Positions 32,058-41,165 of a stretch of 64,000 nucleotides of DNA are shown one piece after another. The first letter of the stretch is position 1. The number at the start of each line of letters is the position of its first letter. This stretch comes from Vulcanimicrobiota bacterium (lineage in GTDB: Bacteria; Vulcanimicrobiota; Vulcanimicrobiia; Vulcanimicrobiales; Vulcanimicrobiaceae), in the NCBI GenBank assembly GCA_013036095.1, contig JAAXCW010000002.1, positions 280,053 through 344,052 of the forward strand, written 5' to 3'. A program made the translations under genes and the position numbers. The notes beneath the pieces were generated by a model. That model saw only the letters and a list, made by a program, of their open reading frames with translations, had not been told where the DNA came from and made no database searches.

Positions 32058-33779
32058 ATGAACGCACTTCGTATCTCAGCTGCTGTAACGCTCGCGGCGG
32101 CCTGGCTCATCCTTCTTGTGCCGGGTTTGTTTTTTGCCGGCCCGCGCGAACAAAGCACGGGTATCCGTCTCATATGGAGTGGAAACCCGGCGTTTTACCC
32201 CGCAGGCGGACGCATTGTGGTAAGCCCTGGAAGCGCGGCATTCAATGCCGGCCTTCGCACGGGAGATCACATTGGATGTCTCTCGCGAGCCGACGTGGAG
32301 CGCATCCTTGTCAGAGCCGATTACTTTCGTCCGGCGCCGCTCTCGCTGTGCGTGAGACGTAACGGCTCCTGGCAATCCGTTGCGTTCGTTCCGCGTCCTG
32401 AAGTTGCAACCGGGACTCGGAACTCGTGGCCCGGGATTGCATTGCGCCTGGCAGCGTTTATCGCGTTTCTCGTCAGCGGAATCGTCCTGCTTGCCGGACG
32501 CCCGGGCCGGATGACGGCAGCATATTTCGCGTTTTGCCTGGGCACCGGCGGATTGCTGACCTTTCGTCTCTTCTATGTAACGATATTGGGCGGCTTTTAC
32601 GAGCCGCTCGAAGATATTGTCTTCCTCAGCACTTCCCTCGCGAGCGCTTTTTTGCTGCTCTTCGTCCTGCGTCTGCCCGACGATCACGTCGAAGGTTGGC
32701 GCGCTCCCGCGTACCGCGCCGCCGTGATCGCAACACCTGTTTTTGCGGCTTACAGCGCCATCTTTCTCGCCATTCACGGCGAGCCGCCCGTCCGCATAAT
32801 AACGATCAGCACCATATTCACGGTGCTGGCCGCAGCCGCCGTTATCGCCCGGCTGTTCAGTCTAAAAAACGAAGAACGAATACGTTTCGCCTGGGCGGCC
32901 TTCGGCATTCTTTTCGGCTTGATCGCGTTTCAAATCGATTGGAGCCTCGGCACCGTCCCGCCCGATGTGCGGTTCCTGTTTGCGGGACTCAGCATCGCCA
33001 TGCCGCTGGCGCTCATGTACGCGATCTTGCGCCAACACCTGATCGACATACGCTTTGTCGTCAGCCGGACCGTTCTTTACGCCTTGCTTACCACGTTCGT
33101 TGTCGTGATCATCGGCGTGGTGGACTGGCTGACGAGCGTCTACCTCGCGCAAACGAAAGCGGCGCTCGCGGTTGATGCGGCCGTGACGATTGCCTTAGGC
33201 CTCGTTTTGCACAGGACGTACCGCTGGTTTGAACGGTTGGCCGACTCCGTCTTGTTTCGCAAGAAACATGAAGCCGATGTGTACTTGCAAAAGTTGGGCC
33301 GTTCATTGCTCCAAGCGCAGCGAGAAGAAACGATCGACCGCGCGCTGGTCCACGACCCGTATGAGAAAATGGAGCTCACTTGCGCCTGCCTATTTCGTTT
33401 GGACCCGGGCTCGGCGCGGTTCATGCCCAGCTGCACCGCGGGCATCGATCTTGGTGACGTCGCTCCGCTTGATAGCGATAACGATGTGGTCCGGTTCCTG
33501 CGCTCCGAGAAGACGACGCTGTCCCTCGGGCAATTCCGGCGGACGGTGGCCGCTCAGCTCGGCGGCGGCGACGCAGCCGTCGCGATACCGGTTTACGTCG
33601 AAGAGACGCTGCTTGCGTTCACATTGTACGGGCCGCACGCCACCGGAGCGCAGCTCGATCCCGACGAAGTCCGGACGCTGGAAGCTTTGGGTATCGCGGC
33701 CGGCCATGCGTACGCGCGTCTAGAATACCGGCGCTACCGCATGTTGTACGAAGAGAACCTACGCGCGCCCGCACCCTAA
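32058..33779 (+). CDS. PDZ - multi-membrane - GAF-like sensor without output domain
   Basis: A 573-residue protein. Residues 1-27 form a membrane segment; about 40-115 form a PDZ-like module (S-P-G-S-A-A-F-N-A-G-L-R-T-G-D-H-I). Seven to eight hydrophobic segments follow (about 125-365), then a short helical linker with L-F-R-K-K-H-E-A-D-V-Y-L-Q-K and a GAF-like domain (about 410-560) with A-A-V-A-I-P-V-Y-V-E-E-T-L-L-A-F-T-L. This is the input half of certain sensor kinases, but no His box or ATPase domain follows. It may act through a partner. It diverges from the heme/CuA operon. Confidence 0.7.
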   Translation: MNALRISAAVTLAAAWLILLVPGLFFAGPREQSTGIRLIWSGNPAFYPAGGRIVVSPGSAAFNAGLRTGDHIGCLSRADVERILVRADYFRPAPLSLCVRRNGSWQSVAFVPRPEVATGTRNSWPGIALRLAAFIAFLVSGIVLLAGRPGRMTAAYFAFCLGTGGLLTFRLFYVTILGGFYEPLEDIVFLSTSLASAFLLLFVLRLPDDHVEGWRAPAYRAAVIATPVFAAYSAIFLAIHGEPPVRIITISTIFTVLAAAAVIARLFSLKNEERIRFAWAAFGILFGLIAFQIDWSLGTVPPDVRFLFAGLSIAMPLALMYAILRQHLIDIRFVVSRTVLYALLTTFVVVIIGVVDWLTSVYLAQTKAALAVDAAVTIALGLVLHRTYRWFERLADSVLFRKKHEADVYLQKLGRSLLQAQREETIDRALVHDPYEKMELTCACLFRLDPGSARFMPSCTAGIDLGDVAPLDSDNDVVRFLRSEKTTLSLGQFRRTVAAQLGGGDAAVAIPVYVEETLLAFTLYGPHATGAQLDPDEVRTLEALGIAAGHAYARLEYRRYRMLYEENLRAPAP

Positions 33780-33807
33780 GGTTTATGCGGATTACGCTCA
33801 GCGTACC

Positions 33808-35247
33808 CTAGCGATCATCGTCAACGGGATGGTCGCCGTGCAGGTTCACGAAATAGCTCTGGGTGTATTTGCGCGCCGACTGTTCGAACGCCGGCTCTTT
33901 CGAAAGCGGCTGAATCGGCGTTTGCGAATAGTTCAGCATGTCGCTCAAATCGTCTGCGGCCGCGTCACGCTGACCGAGCGTTCCGAGGTTCCAATTCTTT
34001 TCGATGAAATGGAGAATGCTGCCGTAATCGTGCTGCACGTGCGAGATGCCCTGAACGGCATAAGGCGAGATCACCAACAGCGGCACGCGGAAGCCGAGCG
34101 GCCCGAACGAGTCGCTGGGCGGCGGAACGTGATCGTACCAGCCGCCTGAATCATCCCACGTCACGAAAACCACCGTATTCGCGTACAGTTTGGGATTTTG
34201 CGCCAAGTAAAGATAGATCGTTGAAATCCAACCCGGACCCGCGGTGCTCAAGAATCCGGCATGATCCGATGCCGGCCCCGCCGGCGTAACGAACGAGACG
34301 GCCGGCAGCGTGTTGTTCTGCAGGTCGCTCAAGATGTTGGTCATTGGCGTTGAAATGTTGTTGGTCCAGTCTGGGCCGAACCGGATATGCTGGATCGCGT
34401 CGTAAGCGGAGATGAGCCCGTCCAGCGTGTTCAGCGCGCCGGTATAGTATTTCCAGGATACGTTCTTCGCATCGAGCAGATCGCCGATTGTTTGATAGTT
34501 GTAGCACGGAAATGTCGGGACGAGCGGCGCCGTGTACGTGGCGCCGAAAATATTGGCAGTCGTTCCCGGGGGCGAGTCGCAGCCCCAGTTGCCGGCCGTG
34601 AGTCCCGTGGAATTGTTGGGATCATCGGCCGGGCCTTGTCCCGCAATCAAATATTGATGTCCCGGAAACGACGGCACTTGCCGCGACGAAAACATGTTAT
34701 CCGCGATCCCGTAACCCTTGCCTGGAGCAAATCCCGCGAGCAGCCAGAGCGTTGTGGTTTCGGATGAGATGTCGGTCGGGTCGACCGGCCCGGGAACGAA
34801 CGAATAGGTAAAGTTCGCCGGCGGTCCATCAAACAAACCGCTGCAATCGCCGCCCGAGCCCAACGGATTGTAATCGCACGTATCCAGATCGAACCCGTTC
34901 ATCGCGCCGTTGTTGTATTCGGTCACGAGCGACGCGTGCGCGTGGCTGGGATCGAACTGCCACTCCAAGCCATGCGGGGCGAGGTTAATCTTGTTGCCGT
35001 TGTGATCGAAACCGAACGTCTGATAGTTCGCGGGAGTGGCGAAACCATATTTGAAACCGTTGAACAGGTTGTCGAAAGTACGGTTTTCTTGAATGACGAC
35101 GATCACGTGCTGAATGGGGCTGCCCGCCACCGGCGTTCCGGCGGGCACCGGAACCAGTGGCGCGACCGGCGGCGCCGTACTCCCGCCCCCGCAAGCCCCA
35201 AGAGCTAAGATCGCCGGCAGCGCCAGCAACGCAAATGCAACCTTCAT
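33808..35247 (-). CDS. PF04185 phosphoesterase lipoprotein
   Basis: A 479-residue protein with a lipoprotein signal peptide (I-L-A-L-G-A-C) and then I-Q-H-V-I-V-V-I-Q-E-N-R-T-F-D-N-L-F, the family signature. W-D-D-S-G-G-W-Y-D-H-V and V-I-S-P-Y-A-V-Q-G also match. It probably hydrolyses phosphate esters or phospholipids at the cell surface. It follows the M61 peptidase gene by 13 bases and is likely in one unit with both peptidases. Confidence 0.87.
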   Translation of the reverse strand: MKVAFALLALPAILALGACGGGSTAPPVAPLVPVPAGTPVAGSPIQHVIVVIQENRTFDNLFNGFKYGFATPANYQTFGFDHNGNKINLAPHGLEWQFDPSHAHASLVTEYNNGAMNGFDLDTCDYNPLGSGGDCSGLFDGPPANFTYSFVPGPVDPTDISSETTTLWLLAGFAPGKGYGIADNMFSSRQVPSFPGHQYLIAGQGPADDPNNSTGLTAGNWGCDSPPGTTANIFGATYTAPLVPTFPCYNYQTIGDLLDAKNVSWKYYTGALNTLDGLISAYDAIQHIRFGPDWTNNISTPMTNILSDLQNNTLPAVSFVTPAGPASDHAGFLSTAGPGWISTIYLYLAQNPKLYANTVVFVTWDDSGGWYDHVPPPSDSFGPLGFRVPLLVISPYAVQGISHVQHDYGSILHFIEKNWNLGTLGQRDAAADDLSDMLNYSQTPIQPLSKEPAFEQSARKYTQSYFVNLHGDHPVDDDR

Positions 35248-35260
35248 GACTGCCCTTCTC

Positions 35261-37177
35261 CTACGGACCGGCGGCGTGCGCTCGCATAATCTCCGATAAC
35301 ATGTCGGGAGTTCCGTCCACGCGCTCGAGATGCGGATACTTCAGGCCGTCGTGATAATCGAGATCGATCGGTTGATACCAATGACCTTGTTTCACCAGCA
35401 GGTGCAGCGGTGCGGTTGAACCTTTAGCGTCTTTGATCGCTTGCGTCCAGAGATCGGCGTTGAAGTCGCGGCCGTTGACGGCCACGATTTGCATTCCAGG
35501 GGCGAGTCCGGCTTTCCAAGCCGCCGAATTCTCTCGCACGTCGGCGACCGCCCCGGTTCCACCCAGCGTGACGCCCGCGTCGAACCATGCGGCAACTCCG
35601 CGGCCCCCGCGGCCGCTAATGAATTTGTTCGGCGTCGCGTTGAAGACCAGCTTGTAGCCGGCTCGCGCGATCTCGTCGGTCGGCGGAACCGGCGCGATGG
35701 AATAGACGTACTTCTCGAAAAATCCGTGCCAGTCGTAAGGGACGACTTGTCCGAGATAGTTCTCGATGTCTTCACGCGTGTACGTCACGACCTTCGGACC
35801 GGAAACGCCGCCCGCGAAGAGCCGCGTGTAATCGTCAAGAGATTTCGTGCCGTGTGACTGCTCGCGGATAATCGTATCGGCATCCAGCCACACGAGCTCG
35901 CCTTCCCGGTAAAAATCGCCGGAGGTGCGGCGCAAACTCGGATAGACGCCGCGCGCGCAGCAGTAGTAGTAGGGCGCGCCCGTGGTGGTGTCGATCAGCG
36001 GCGTCGTGTCGCGGCCCGGTTCGTAGGCAAGATTGGAATACAGCGCCGCCAAGTATTCCGGGTAATCTTTCGGATCGCGAATCCCGGCCCGGAACGAGAG
36101 CATGTCGCCCATATATTGGTTCATGCCTTCGTACTGCCAAAGCAATTCGGTCCGCTCCGGATAGGGATCGTTGTAGTCGGGCTGCTGCAGATCGAACGGG
36201 CGGCGGTACTTCCCGTTCCAGGAATGGGAGAACTCGTGCGGCACCAGGTCGCCGCTGAGCAATTGTCCGCGCGGATTCGTCAAGAAATCGTCGGGCGCGC
36301 GGTCATCGCTCGATTGATGATGTTCGATGCCTTCAAATCCCAGCGTATTGCTCAGCGTCAGCTCGGCGTGGTAGACGTTCCAATGCCGCCCACCGTAGAG
36401 TGCCATCGCTTCGGGCGTGAGCTGTTTGTATGCGGCGATAACTTTGTCGTCGATTTTGAGATCTTCGGGCGCATCCGCGAAGAGATCGAGATAGGTGGCG
36501 GCTCCGTCGCCGGTCCACGTGGTGATGTGTTTCACGTATGCGCCCATGTCGGTGGGAGAATCGACCAGCGTTTCCAGCGAGACCGTTTCGAAGTTCACGC
36601 GGCCGCCCGCGCGCGACGCGACCGGAAGCGCCGACGCAAAATCCCAGCCTGCCGGCATGATGATGGATGCGCGCGCGAAGTATTGGGTGTTGTCGATATT
36701 GCGCTGATAAAAAATGTAGCGGTTCCAATTGCCGACCAAAATGTTGCGCGTCGCCATCGTATCGCCGCCGCCGTTGAGCAGCACCGTGAAATCAACGTTA
36801 ATCACCGACGTGCCCGGGGGCACGTTGAGATGGAAAGCGTACAAGTCGACTTGGTCGCGCTGCCAGCGTAACGGTTTTCCGCCGGCGCTCACGCGCAGTT
36901 CCGAAATGTCGGTGAGCGGACCGGTGGGCCCGTGTTCGCCCGGAATCCACTCGGGATAATCGATGGTGAAGCGTCCCGGGGTTACCGGGATCGTCATATG
37001 CGCGTACGCGCGACCGAGCGCCGCTTTCCGAGCGTCGAGCATCACGGTCATCGGATTATTTTGCGTCGCCAGCGGCCGGTCGAGCTGCGGCGGCGGCATC
37101 GGTTGGGCGCGCACGGTGCCGGGGAGAGCCAACGCAAAGATCAGCGCGAGAATACCGGCCGGAGTTACCTGCTTCAT
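35261..37177 (-). CDS. M61 glycyl aminopeptidase-like protein 1
   Basis: A 638-residue exported protein. After the signal peptide comes an N-terminal beta domain, then the zinc site H-E-F-S-H-S-W-N-G-K, with the third ligand expected in Y-E-G-M-N-Q-Y-M-G, and a C-terminal PDZ module (G-L-A-P-G-M-Q-I-V-A-V-N-G-R-D-F). M61 peptidases release N-terminal Gly/Ala. ATG at 37177 has GAGGG six bases upstream. It is about half identical to the next gene upstream, so the pair is a tandem duplication. Confidence 0.88.
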   Translation of the reverse strand: MKQVTPAGILALIFALALPGTVRAQPMPPPQLDRPLATQNNPMTVMLDARKAALGRAYAHMTIPVTPGRFTIDYPEWIPGEHGPTGPLTDISELRVSAGGKPLRWQRDQVDLYAFHLNVPPGTSVINVDFTVLLNGGGDTMATRNILVGNWNRYIFYQRNIDNTQYFARASIIMPAGWDFASALPVASRAGGRVNFETVSLETLVDSPTDMGAYVKHITTWTGDGAATYLDLFADAPEDLKIDDKVIAAYKQLTPEAMALYGGRHWNVYHAELTLSNTLGFEGIEHHQSSDDRAPDDFLTNPRGQLLSGDLVPHEFSHSWNGKYRRPFDLQQPDYNDPYPERTELLWQYEGMNQYMGDMLSFRAGIRDPKDYPEYLAALYSNLAYEPGRDTTPLIDTTTGAPYYYCCARGVYPSLRRTSGDFYREGELVWLDADTIIREQSHGTKSLDDYTRLFAGGVSGPKVVTYTREDIENYLGQVVPYDWHGFFEKYVYSIAPVPPTDEIARAGYKLVFNATPNKFISGRGGRGVAAWFDAGVTLGGTGAVADVRENSAAWKAGLAPGMQIVAVNGRDFNADLWTQAIKDAKGSTAPLHLLVKQGHWYQPIDLDYHDGLKYPHLERVDGTPDMLSEIMRAHAAGP

Positions 37178-37188
37178 GTCATTCCCTC

Positions 37189-39096
37189 TCATCTCGCGTG
37201 CGGCCGCATGATCTGCGCGAACATATCGGTGGTCCCCGGCAGCCGCACCAGATGCGGATGCTTGGGACCTCCGCGATAGCTCACCGAAATATTTTGATAG
37301 GCATCGGCTTGCTTCACCAGCAGCGTGAGCGGCGCAAAGCTGGCCGTCGTTGCGCCGATGGCGCCATTCCACGCATCGGGCGTAAACTCGCGGCTGTTGA
37401 TCGCTACGATCTGCATCCCCGGCGCCAAACCGGCGTTCCATGCAGCCGAGCCCTCGCGCACGTCGCTGATGGTTCCGTCCTCCGCAAGGTTAACGCCGAC
37501 GTCGTACCACGATCCGATGCTCTTCCTGAGCGTTTCGCGATTCGCTTCATACATGTTTGGCTTGGCGGTGTACACAAGGCGGTAACCGGCGCGTGCGATT
37601 TCGTCGGTCGGCGGCTGCGGCGCGATCGAGTACACGTATTTCTGAAAGAAGCCGTGCCAGTCGTACGGTGCGACTTCGTTGAGGTAGTGCTCCAGATCGG
37701 AGCGAGTATAGGTAACGACGCGCGGACCAGACGTGCCGCCGGCATAGATCTTCGTGTAATCGTCGATCGATTTCTTGCCGTGCGTCAGTTGCCGGATGAT
37801 CGTGTCGGCGTCCAACCACATGAGCTCGCCTTCGACATAAAAATCGCCGGCGTCGCGCCGCAGCGAACCGTATGGTCCGCTGGCCAGATAATAGTACGGC
37901 GCGCCGGTAGTGACGTCGATAATCGGCGTCGTGTTACGTCCCGGCTCGTATGCCATCGCCGAATAAATGTACGCGAAATACTCCGGGTAATCCGACGGCT
38001 TCCCTTTGATTCCGCTTCGGAATGCGAGCAGGTCACCCATGTACTGGTTCATGCCTTCATACTGCCAGAGCAGCTCCGTATGCTCGGGGAAAGGCCGGTT
38101 GAAGTTCGGTTGTTGTAAATCGAAGGGACGGCGGTACTTTCCGTTCCAAGAATGTGAGAATTCGTGCGTGAGCAGGTCGCCGCCGGCAAGTTGCTCCGCG
38201 TGACTGGTCAAAAACGTGTCGTCGCTGCGATCGTCGCTCGATTGATGGTGCTCGATTCCCTGCGGTGGAATGAGATCGCTGAGCGTGAGTTCGGAATGGT
38301 AGACGTTCCAGTGGCGGCCGCCGTAAAGCGCCAGCGCCTCCGGCGTCATCCGTTTGTAAGCCGCCAGTTCGCTGGCCGGCATCTTCAGATCTTCGGGATG
38401 ATCCGCGAACAGATCGATATAGGTATGCGTCCCCTGTCCGCTCCAGCTGGTGATATGCCGGTAGTAGCGCCCCGAATCCGTCGGCGAATCGACCAGCGTC
38501 TCCAGCGTCACCGTTGTAAAGTCGACCCGGCCTCCGCTTCGCGATGCAACCGGAAGGGCGCTCGCGTAATCCCAGGCCGGCGGCAAAATCAGGCTGGCCC
38601 GCACGAAATATTTCGTGTTGTCGGTGTCGGGCTGGTAGAGAATGTAGCGGTTCCAGTTGCCGACCATGATGTTGCGCGTCGCCAGCTGCCCGTCGACAAA
38701 ATTATTCGGATGATTCAGCAACACCGTAAAATCGACGGTGACCGTCGTGACGCCGCTCGGAACGTTGATGTGAAACGCGTACATGTCTACGCGGTCGCGT
38801 TCCCACGGGATCGATTGACCGCCCGCGCTGATCTTGAGCTGCGCCAGATCGTTGAGCGGCCCGGTCGGACCGTGCTCGCCCGGAATCCACTCCGGATACG
38901 CCAGCGTAAACGGCCCCGGCTTGACCGGTATCGTCATATGCGAGTAAGCGAAGCCGCGCGGAGCGGTCCGCTCGTCGAGCACGACGGTCATCGGGTTATT
39001 TTTGGTAGCGAGCGGGGCTTGAAGCGACGCGGCACGCGCCTGAGCCGGCGCCGCAAGAACAAACGCGGCGCAAAGAAAAATAGCGGTTCGGTGCAT
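37189..39096 (-). CDS. M61 glycyl aminopeptidase-like protein 2
   Basis: A 635-residue paralog of the preceding entry with the same order: signal peptide (A-I-F-L-C-A-A-F-V-L-A-A-P-A-Q-A), N-N-P-M-T-V-V-L-D-E-R start of the mature part, zinc site H-E-F-S-H-S-W-N-G-K, Y-E-G-M-N-Q-Y-M-G and the PDZ segment G-L-A-P-G-M-Q-I-V-A-I-N. Both copies keep the catalytic residues, so both are probably active, perhaps with different specificity. The ATG at 39096 starts the signal peptide. The 176 bases upstream are the shared control region with the divergent MFS gene. Confidence 0.88.
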   Translation of the reverse strand: MHRTAIFLCAAFVLAAPAQARAASLQAPLATKNNPMTVVLDERTAPRGFAYSHMTIPVKPGPFTLAYPEWIPGEHGPTGPLNDLAQLKISAGGQSIPWERDRVDMYAFHINVPSGVTTVTVDFTVLLNHPNNFVDGQLATRNIMVGNWNRYILYQPDTDNTKYFVRASLILPPAWDYASALPVASRSGGRVDFTTVTLETLVDSPTDSGRYYRHITSWSGQGTHTYIDLFADHPEDLKMPASELAAYKRMTPEALALYGGRHWNVYHSELTLSDLIPPQGIEHHQSSDDRSDDTFLTSHAEQLAGGDLLTHEFSHSWNGKYRRPFDLQQPNFNRPFPEHTELLWQYEGMNQYMGDLLAFRSGIKGKPSDYPEYFAYIYSAMAYEPGRNTTPIIDVTTGAPYYYLASGPYGSLRRDAGDFYVEGELMWLDADTIIRQLTHGKKSIDDYTKIYAGGTSGPRVVTYTRSDLEHYLNEVAPYDWHGFFQKYVYSIAPQPPTDEIARAGYRLVYTAKPNMYEANRETLRKSIGSWYDVGVNLAEDGTISDVREGSAAWNAGLAPGMQIVAINSREFTPDAWNGAIGATTASFAPLTLLVKQADAYQNISVSYRGGPKHPHLVRLPGTTDMFAQIMRPHAR

Positions 39097-39272
39097 CCGG
39101 GACTTTTTAGGAAAATCATGCCCAGGGCCTTTCGACTTGCGCGGCGACTTCGACCTCACGCAAAATCCCGGCGCCGGTTTGCGCGGTTATCCTTAATAAG
39201 GTAGAATCTTTTCGTCATGCGCTAGCGACCTGAACCCCCTTTTCACTCATCACGCACGGAGGTTCTCGTCGC

Positions 39273-40505
39273 ATGTCATCCGCGAACGCGCAGGTTCGGC
39301 GCAGCATATTTTCAGTCCAGCGGTTTCGTCAGTATTACATCGGGCAATCCTTGAGCTTGCTCGGCGACGGTTTCCGTTTGCTCGCCATTCCGCTGCTGGT
39401 CTTCCGCTTATCGCATTCCGCGCTTTCAACAGGCGTTGCGTACTTATGCGAACTGGCGCCCTTCGCGCTGTTCAGCGTGATCGCCGGATCGCTGGCCGAT
39501 CGACTCAACCGGCGCGCGGTTATGCTCGCATCCAACGCCGTCCGCTGTGCGATGATGCTGCTGTTTGCCGCGCTGTACGCTTTGCACATACTCACCGTGA
39601 CCGACATCTACGCGGGTCTCGTCGTTGTCGCAATCGCCGCGGCGCTGTTCTTGGGCGGCCAAACCTCCAGCATTCCGTATCTTCTGGGAAAGGAACGCGG
39701 CACCGAAGCGACCGCCGCGTTGGGCGGCGCCGAAAACTTCGCTAACCTGGCAACGCCAATTATCGGGGGCGCCCTCTTCGCGCTTTTCGGCGCATTGCCG
39801 GCGCTGCTCATCACCGCGTCGGGTTATCTCGCCTCGATGATCTCGTTGTGGCGCATTCCGTCGCTCGGGCCCGATCAATCTTCGGGTCTGCCCTCGCACC
39901 GCGAGATATTCTCAGATATTCGCACGGGTTTTTCGCTGCTCTTCGGCGACCGCACGATGCGCGCGTTGGCTCTTGCAGGGCTCGTGATTAACATGCTCGG
40001 CTTCGGCGCGTATGCGGTGCTCGTGCCATTCCTCAAGCGCGATTTCGGCGCTAGCGATCGCGACGTCGGCATCTTCTTCGGTATCTCGGCCGCCGGCGCG
40101 ATTTGCGGATCGATCCTGTCTACAAAATTCGCGACGCGCTGGGTGTTCGGGCGTGCCTTAACCAGCGCGTATCTGATCGATGCAGTACTTTTTCTGCCCA
40201 TCGTCTTCACGCGCAACATGTGGGTGGCGGGCATTTTCTGGGCCATCACCAACGCGGTCGTACAATTCGAAATATCACAGATCATTGGTTTTCGGCTCCG
40301 CGTAATCAATGAGAAGTACGTCGGCCGCGTCTTCGGGGCAGTGCGCCTTTTCGTTTTATGCGGAATACCGCTGTCGGCCGTCGGTTTCGGGTACGCGGCC
40401 GACCACTGGGGGGCGCGGCTAGCCATGGGCGCTTCGGCGATCGGGTACCTGCTGGTCGCCCTCTTCGTTTTCGCAGTTCCGGCTATCCGGGCCGAGACGC
40501 GCTAG
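39273..40505 (+). CDS. MFS transporter (MFS_3/EntS-like)
   Basis: A 410-residue protein with 12 hydrophobic segments. The loop between helices 2 and 3 reads G-S-L-A-D-R-L-N-R-R-A-V-M, the MFS signature, and the N-terminus F-R-Q-Y-Y-I-G-Q-S-L-S-L-L-G-D-G-F is typical of the MFS_3 exporter group that includes enterobactin exporters. The substrate is unknown. GGAGG precedes the ATG by about nine bases. It overlaps the convergent BON-lipoprotein gene by four bases. Confidence 0.85.
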   Translation: MSSANAQVRRSIFSVQRFRQYYIGQSLSLLGDGFRLLAIPLLVFRLSHSALSTGVAYLCELAPFALFSVIAGSLADRLNRRAVMLASNAVRCAMMLLFAALYALHILTVTDIYAGLVVVAIAAALFLGGQTSSIPYLLGKERGTEATAALGGAENFANLATPIIGGALFALFGALPALLITASGYLASMISLWRIPSLGPDQSSGLPSHREIFSDIRTGFSLLFGDRTMRALALAGLVINMLGFGAYAVLVPFLKRDFGASDRDVGIFFGISAAGAICGSILSTKFATRWVFGRALTSAYLIDAVLFLPIVFTRNMWVAGIFWAITNAVVQFEISQIIGFRLRVINEKYVGRVFGAVRLFVLCGIPLSAVGFGYAADHWGARLAMGASAIGYLLVALFVFAVPAIRAETR

Positions 40506-40858
40506 GAGCTGACCTTTAAGCGATTGTCGACGCGCCTGACGCCCGGAACGCCGGCGGCCGCGTGCACGACCGTTTGTTCCACCTGAGGGCTCGGCACGGT
40601 TCCGTTCAGCGTGACGACACCCGCGTGCACATCGGTTCCAATGCGAAAAACGTTCGCACCGGCCTGGGCGGCCATTGCCGCCGTAACGCGCACCTTGAGC
40701 CCCGCGTCGTTCGCATCGACTTTCTTAAGCGCGCCGTTGACCGCGTTGAAAGATTGAGTGGTCCCGTGAGAGACCTGCTGCTCCGTTTGGGTGGCCTGCT
40801 GACTCGTGCAGCTCGCCAAGATGCCCGCCAGAAGCGCCGCTGCAATCTTACGTTTCAC
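40502..40858 (-). CDS. BON-domain lipoprotein
   Basis: A 118-residue protein with a lipoprotein signal (L-L-A-G-I-L-A-S-C). One BON module follows: K-V-R-V-T-A-A-M-A-A, then F-R-I-G-T-D-V-H-A-G-V-V-T-L-N-G-T-V-P-S and V-R-R-V-D-N-R-L-K-V. BON modules bind membranes or partner proteins in envelope stress (OsmY-like). It starts four bases after the small membrane gene upstream. Confidence 0.85.
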   Translation of the reverse strand: MKRKIAAALLAGILASCTSQQATQTEQQVSHGTTQSFNAVNGALKKVDANDAGLKVRVTAAMAAQAGANVFRIGTDVHAGVVTLNGTVPSPQVEQTVVHAAAGVPGVRRVDNRLKVSS

Positions 40859-40862
40859 CGAT

Positions 40863-41063
40863 CTATGGCCGCAGGTCGCGATCGTCCCGCCGCGGCGGCC
40901 CGCTCATCGTCATAGCGGGAAATCCGACGGCCGCGAAGCCCAGCACAAGTACCGCGAACCACGGAATGAAGGCCCGCAAAGTGGGGCCGGCCATCCAGAG
41001 GTCGATGAACCAGACCAGCATCAGAACCCAGAAAACTATCATCAGAGCGCCGCTTCGTACCAT
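40863..41063 (-). CDS. Small two-helix membrane protein
   Basis: A 66-residue protein with two hydrophobic segments (I-V-F-W-V-L-M-L-V-W-F-I and F-I-P-W-F-A-V-L-V-L-G-F-A-A-V-G-F) and a short basic tail (P-P-R-R-D-D-R-D-L-R-P). It heads a two-gene unit with the BON lipoprotein. No family is recognised. Confidence 0.6.
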   Translation of the reverse strand: MVRSGALMIVFWVLMLVWFIDLWMAGPTLRAFIPWFAVLVLGFAAVGFPAMTMSGPPRRDDRDLRP

Positions 41064-41165
41064 TCGAACCTCCTGCGGCCCTTATTCCCCACACCGAACT
41101 CTTTACGTCGGCCGTGTGAAATTTGTCGAAATCCGGGAAAGTGACAAACGAAGGACTAGGTGTAG

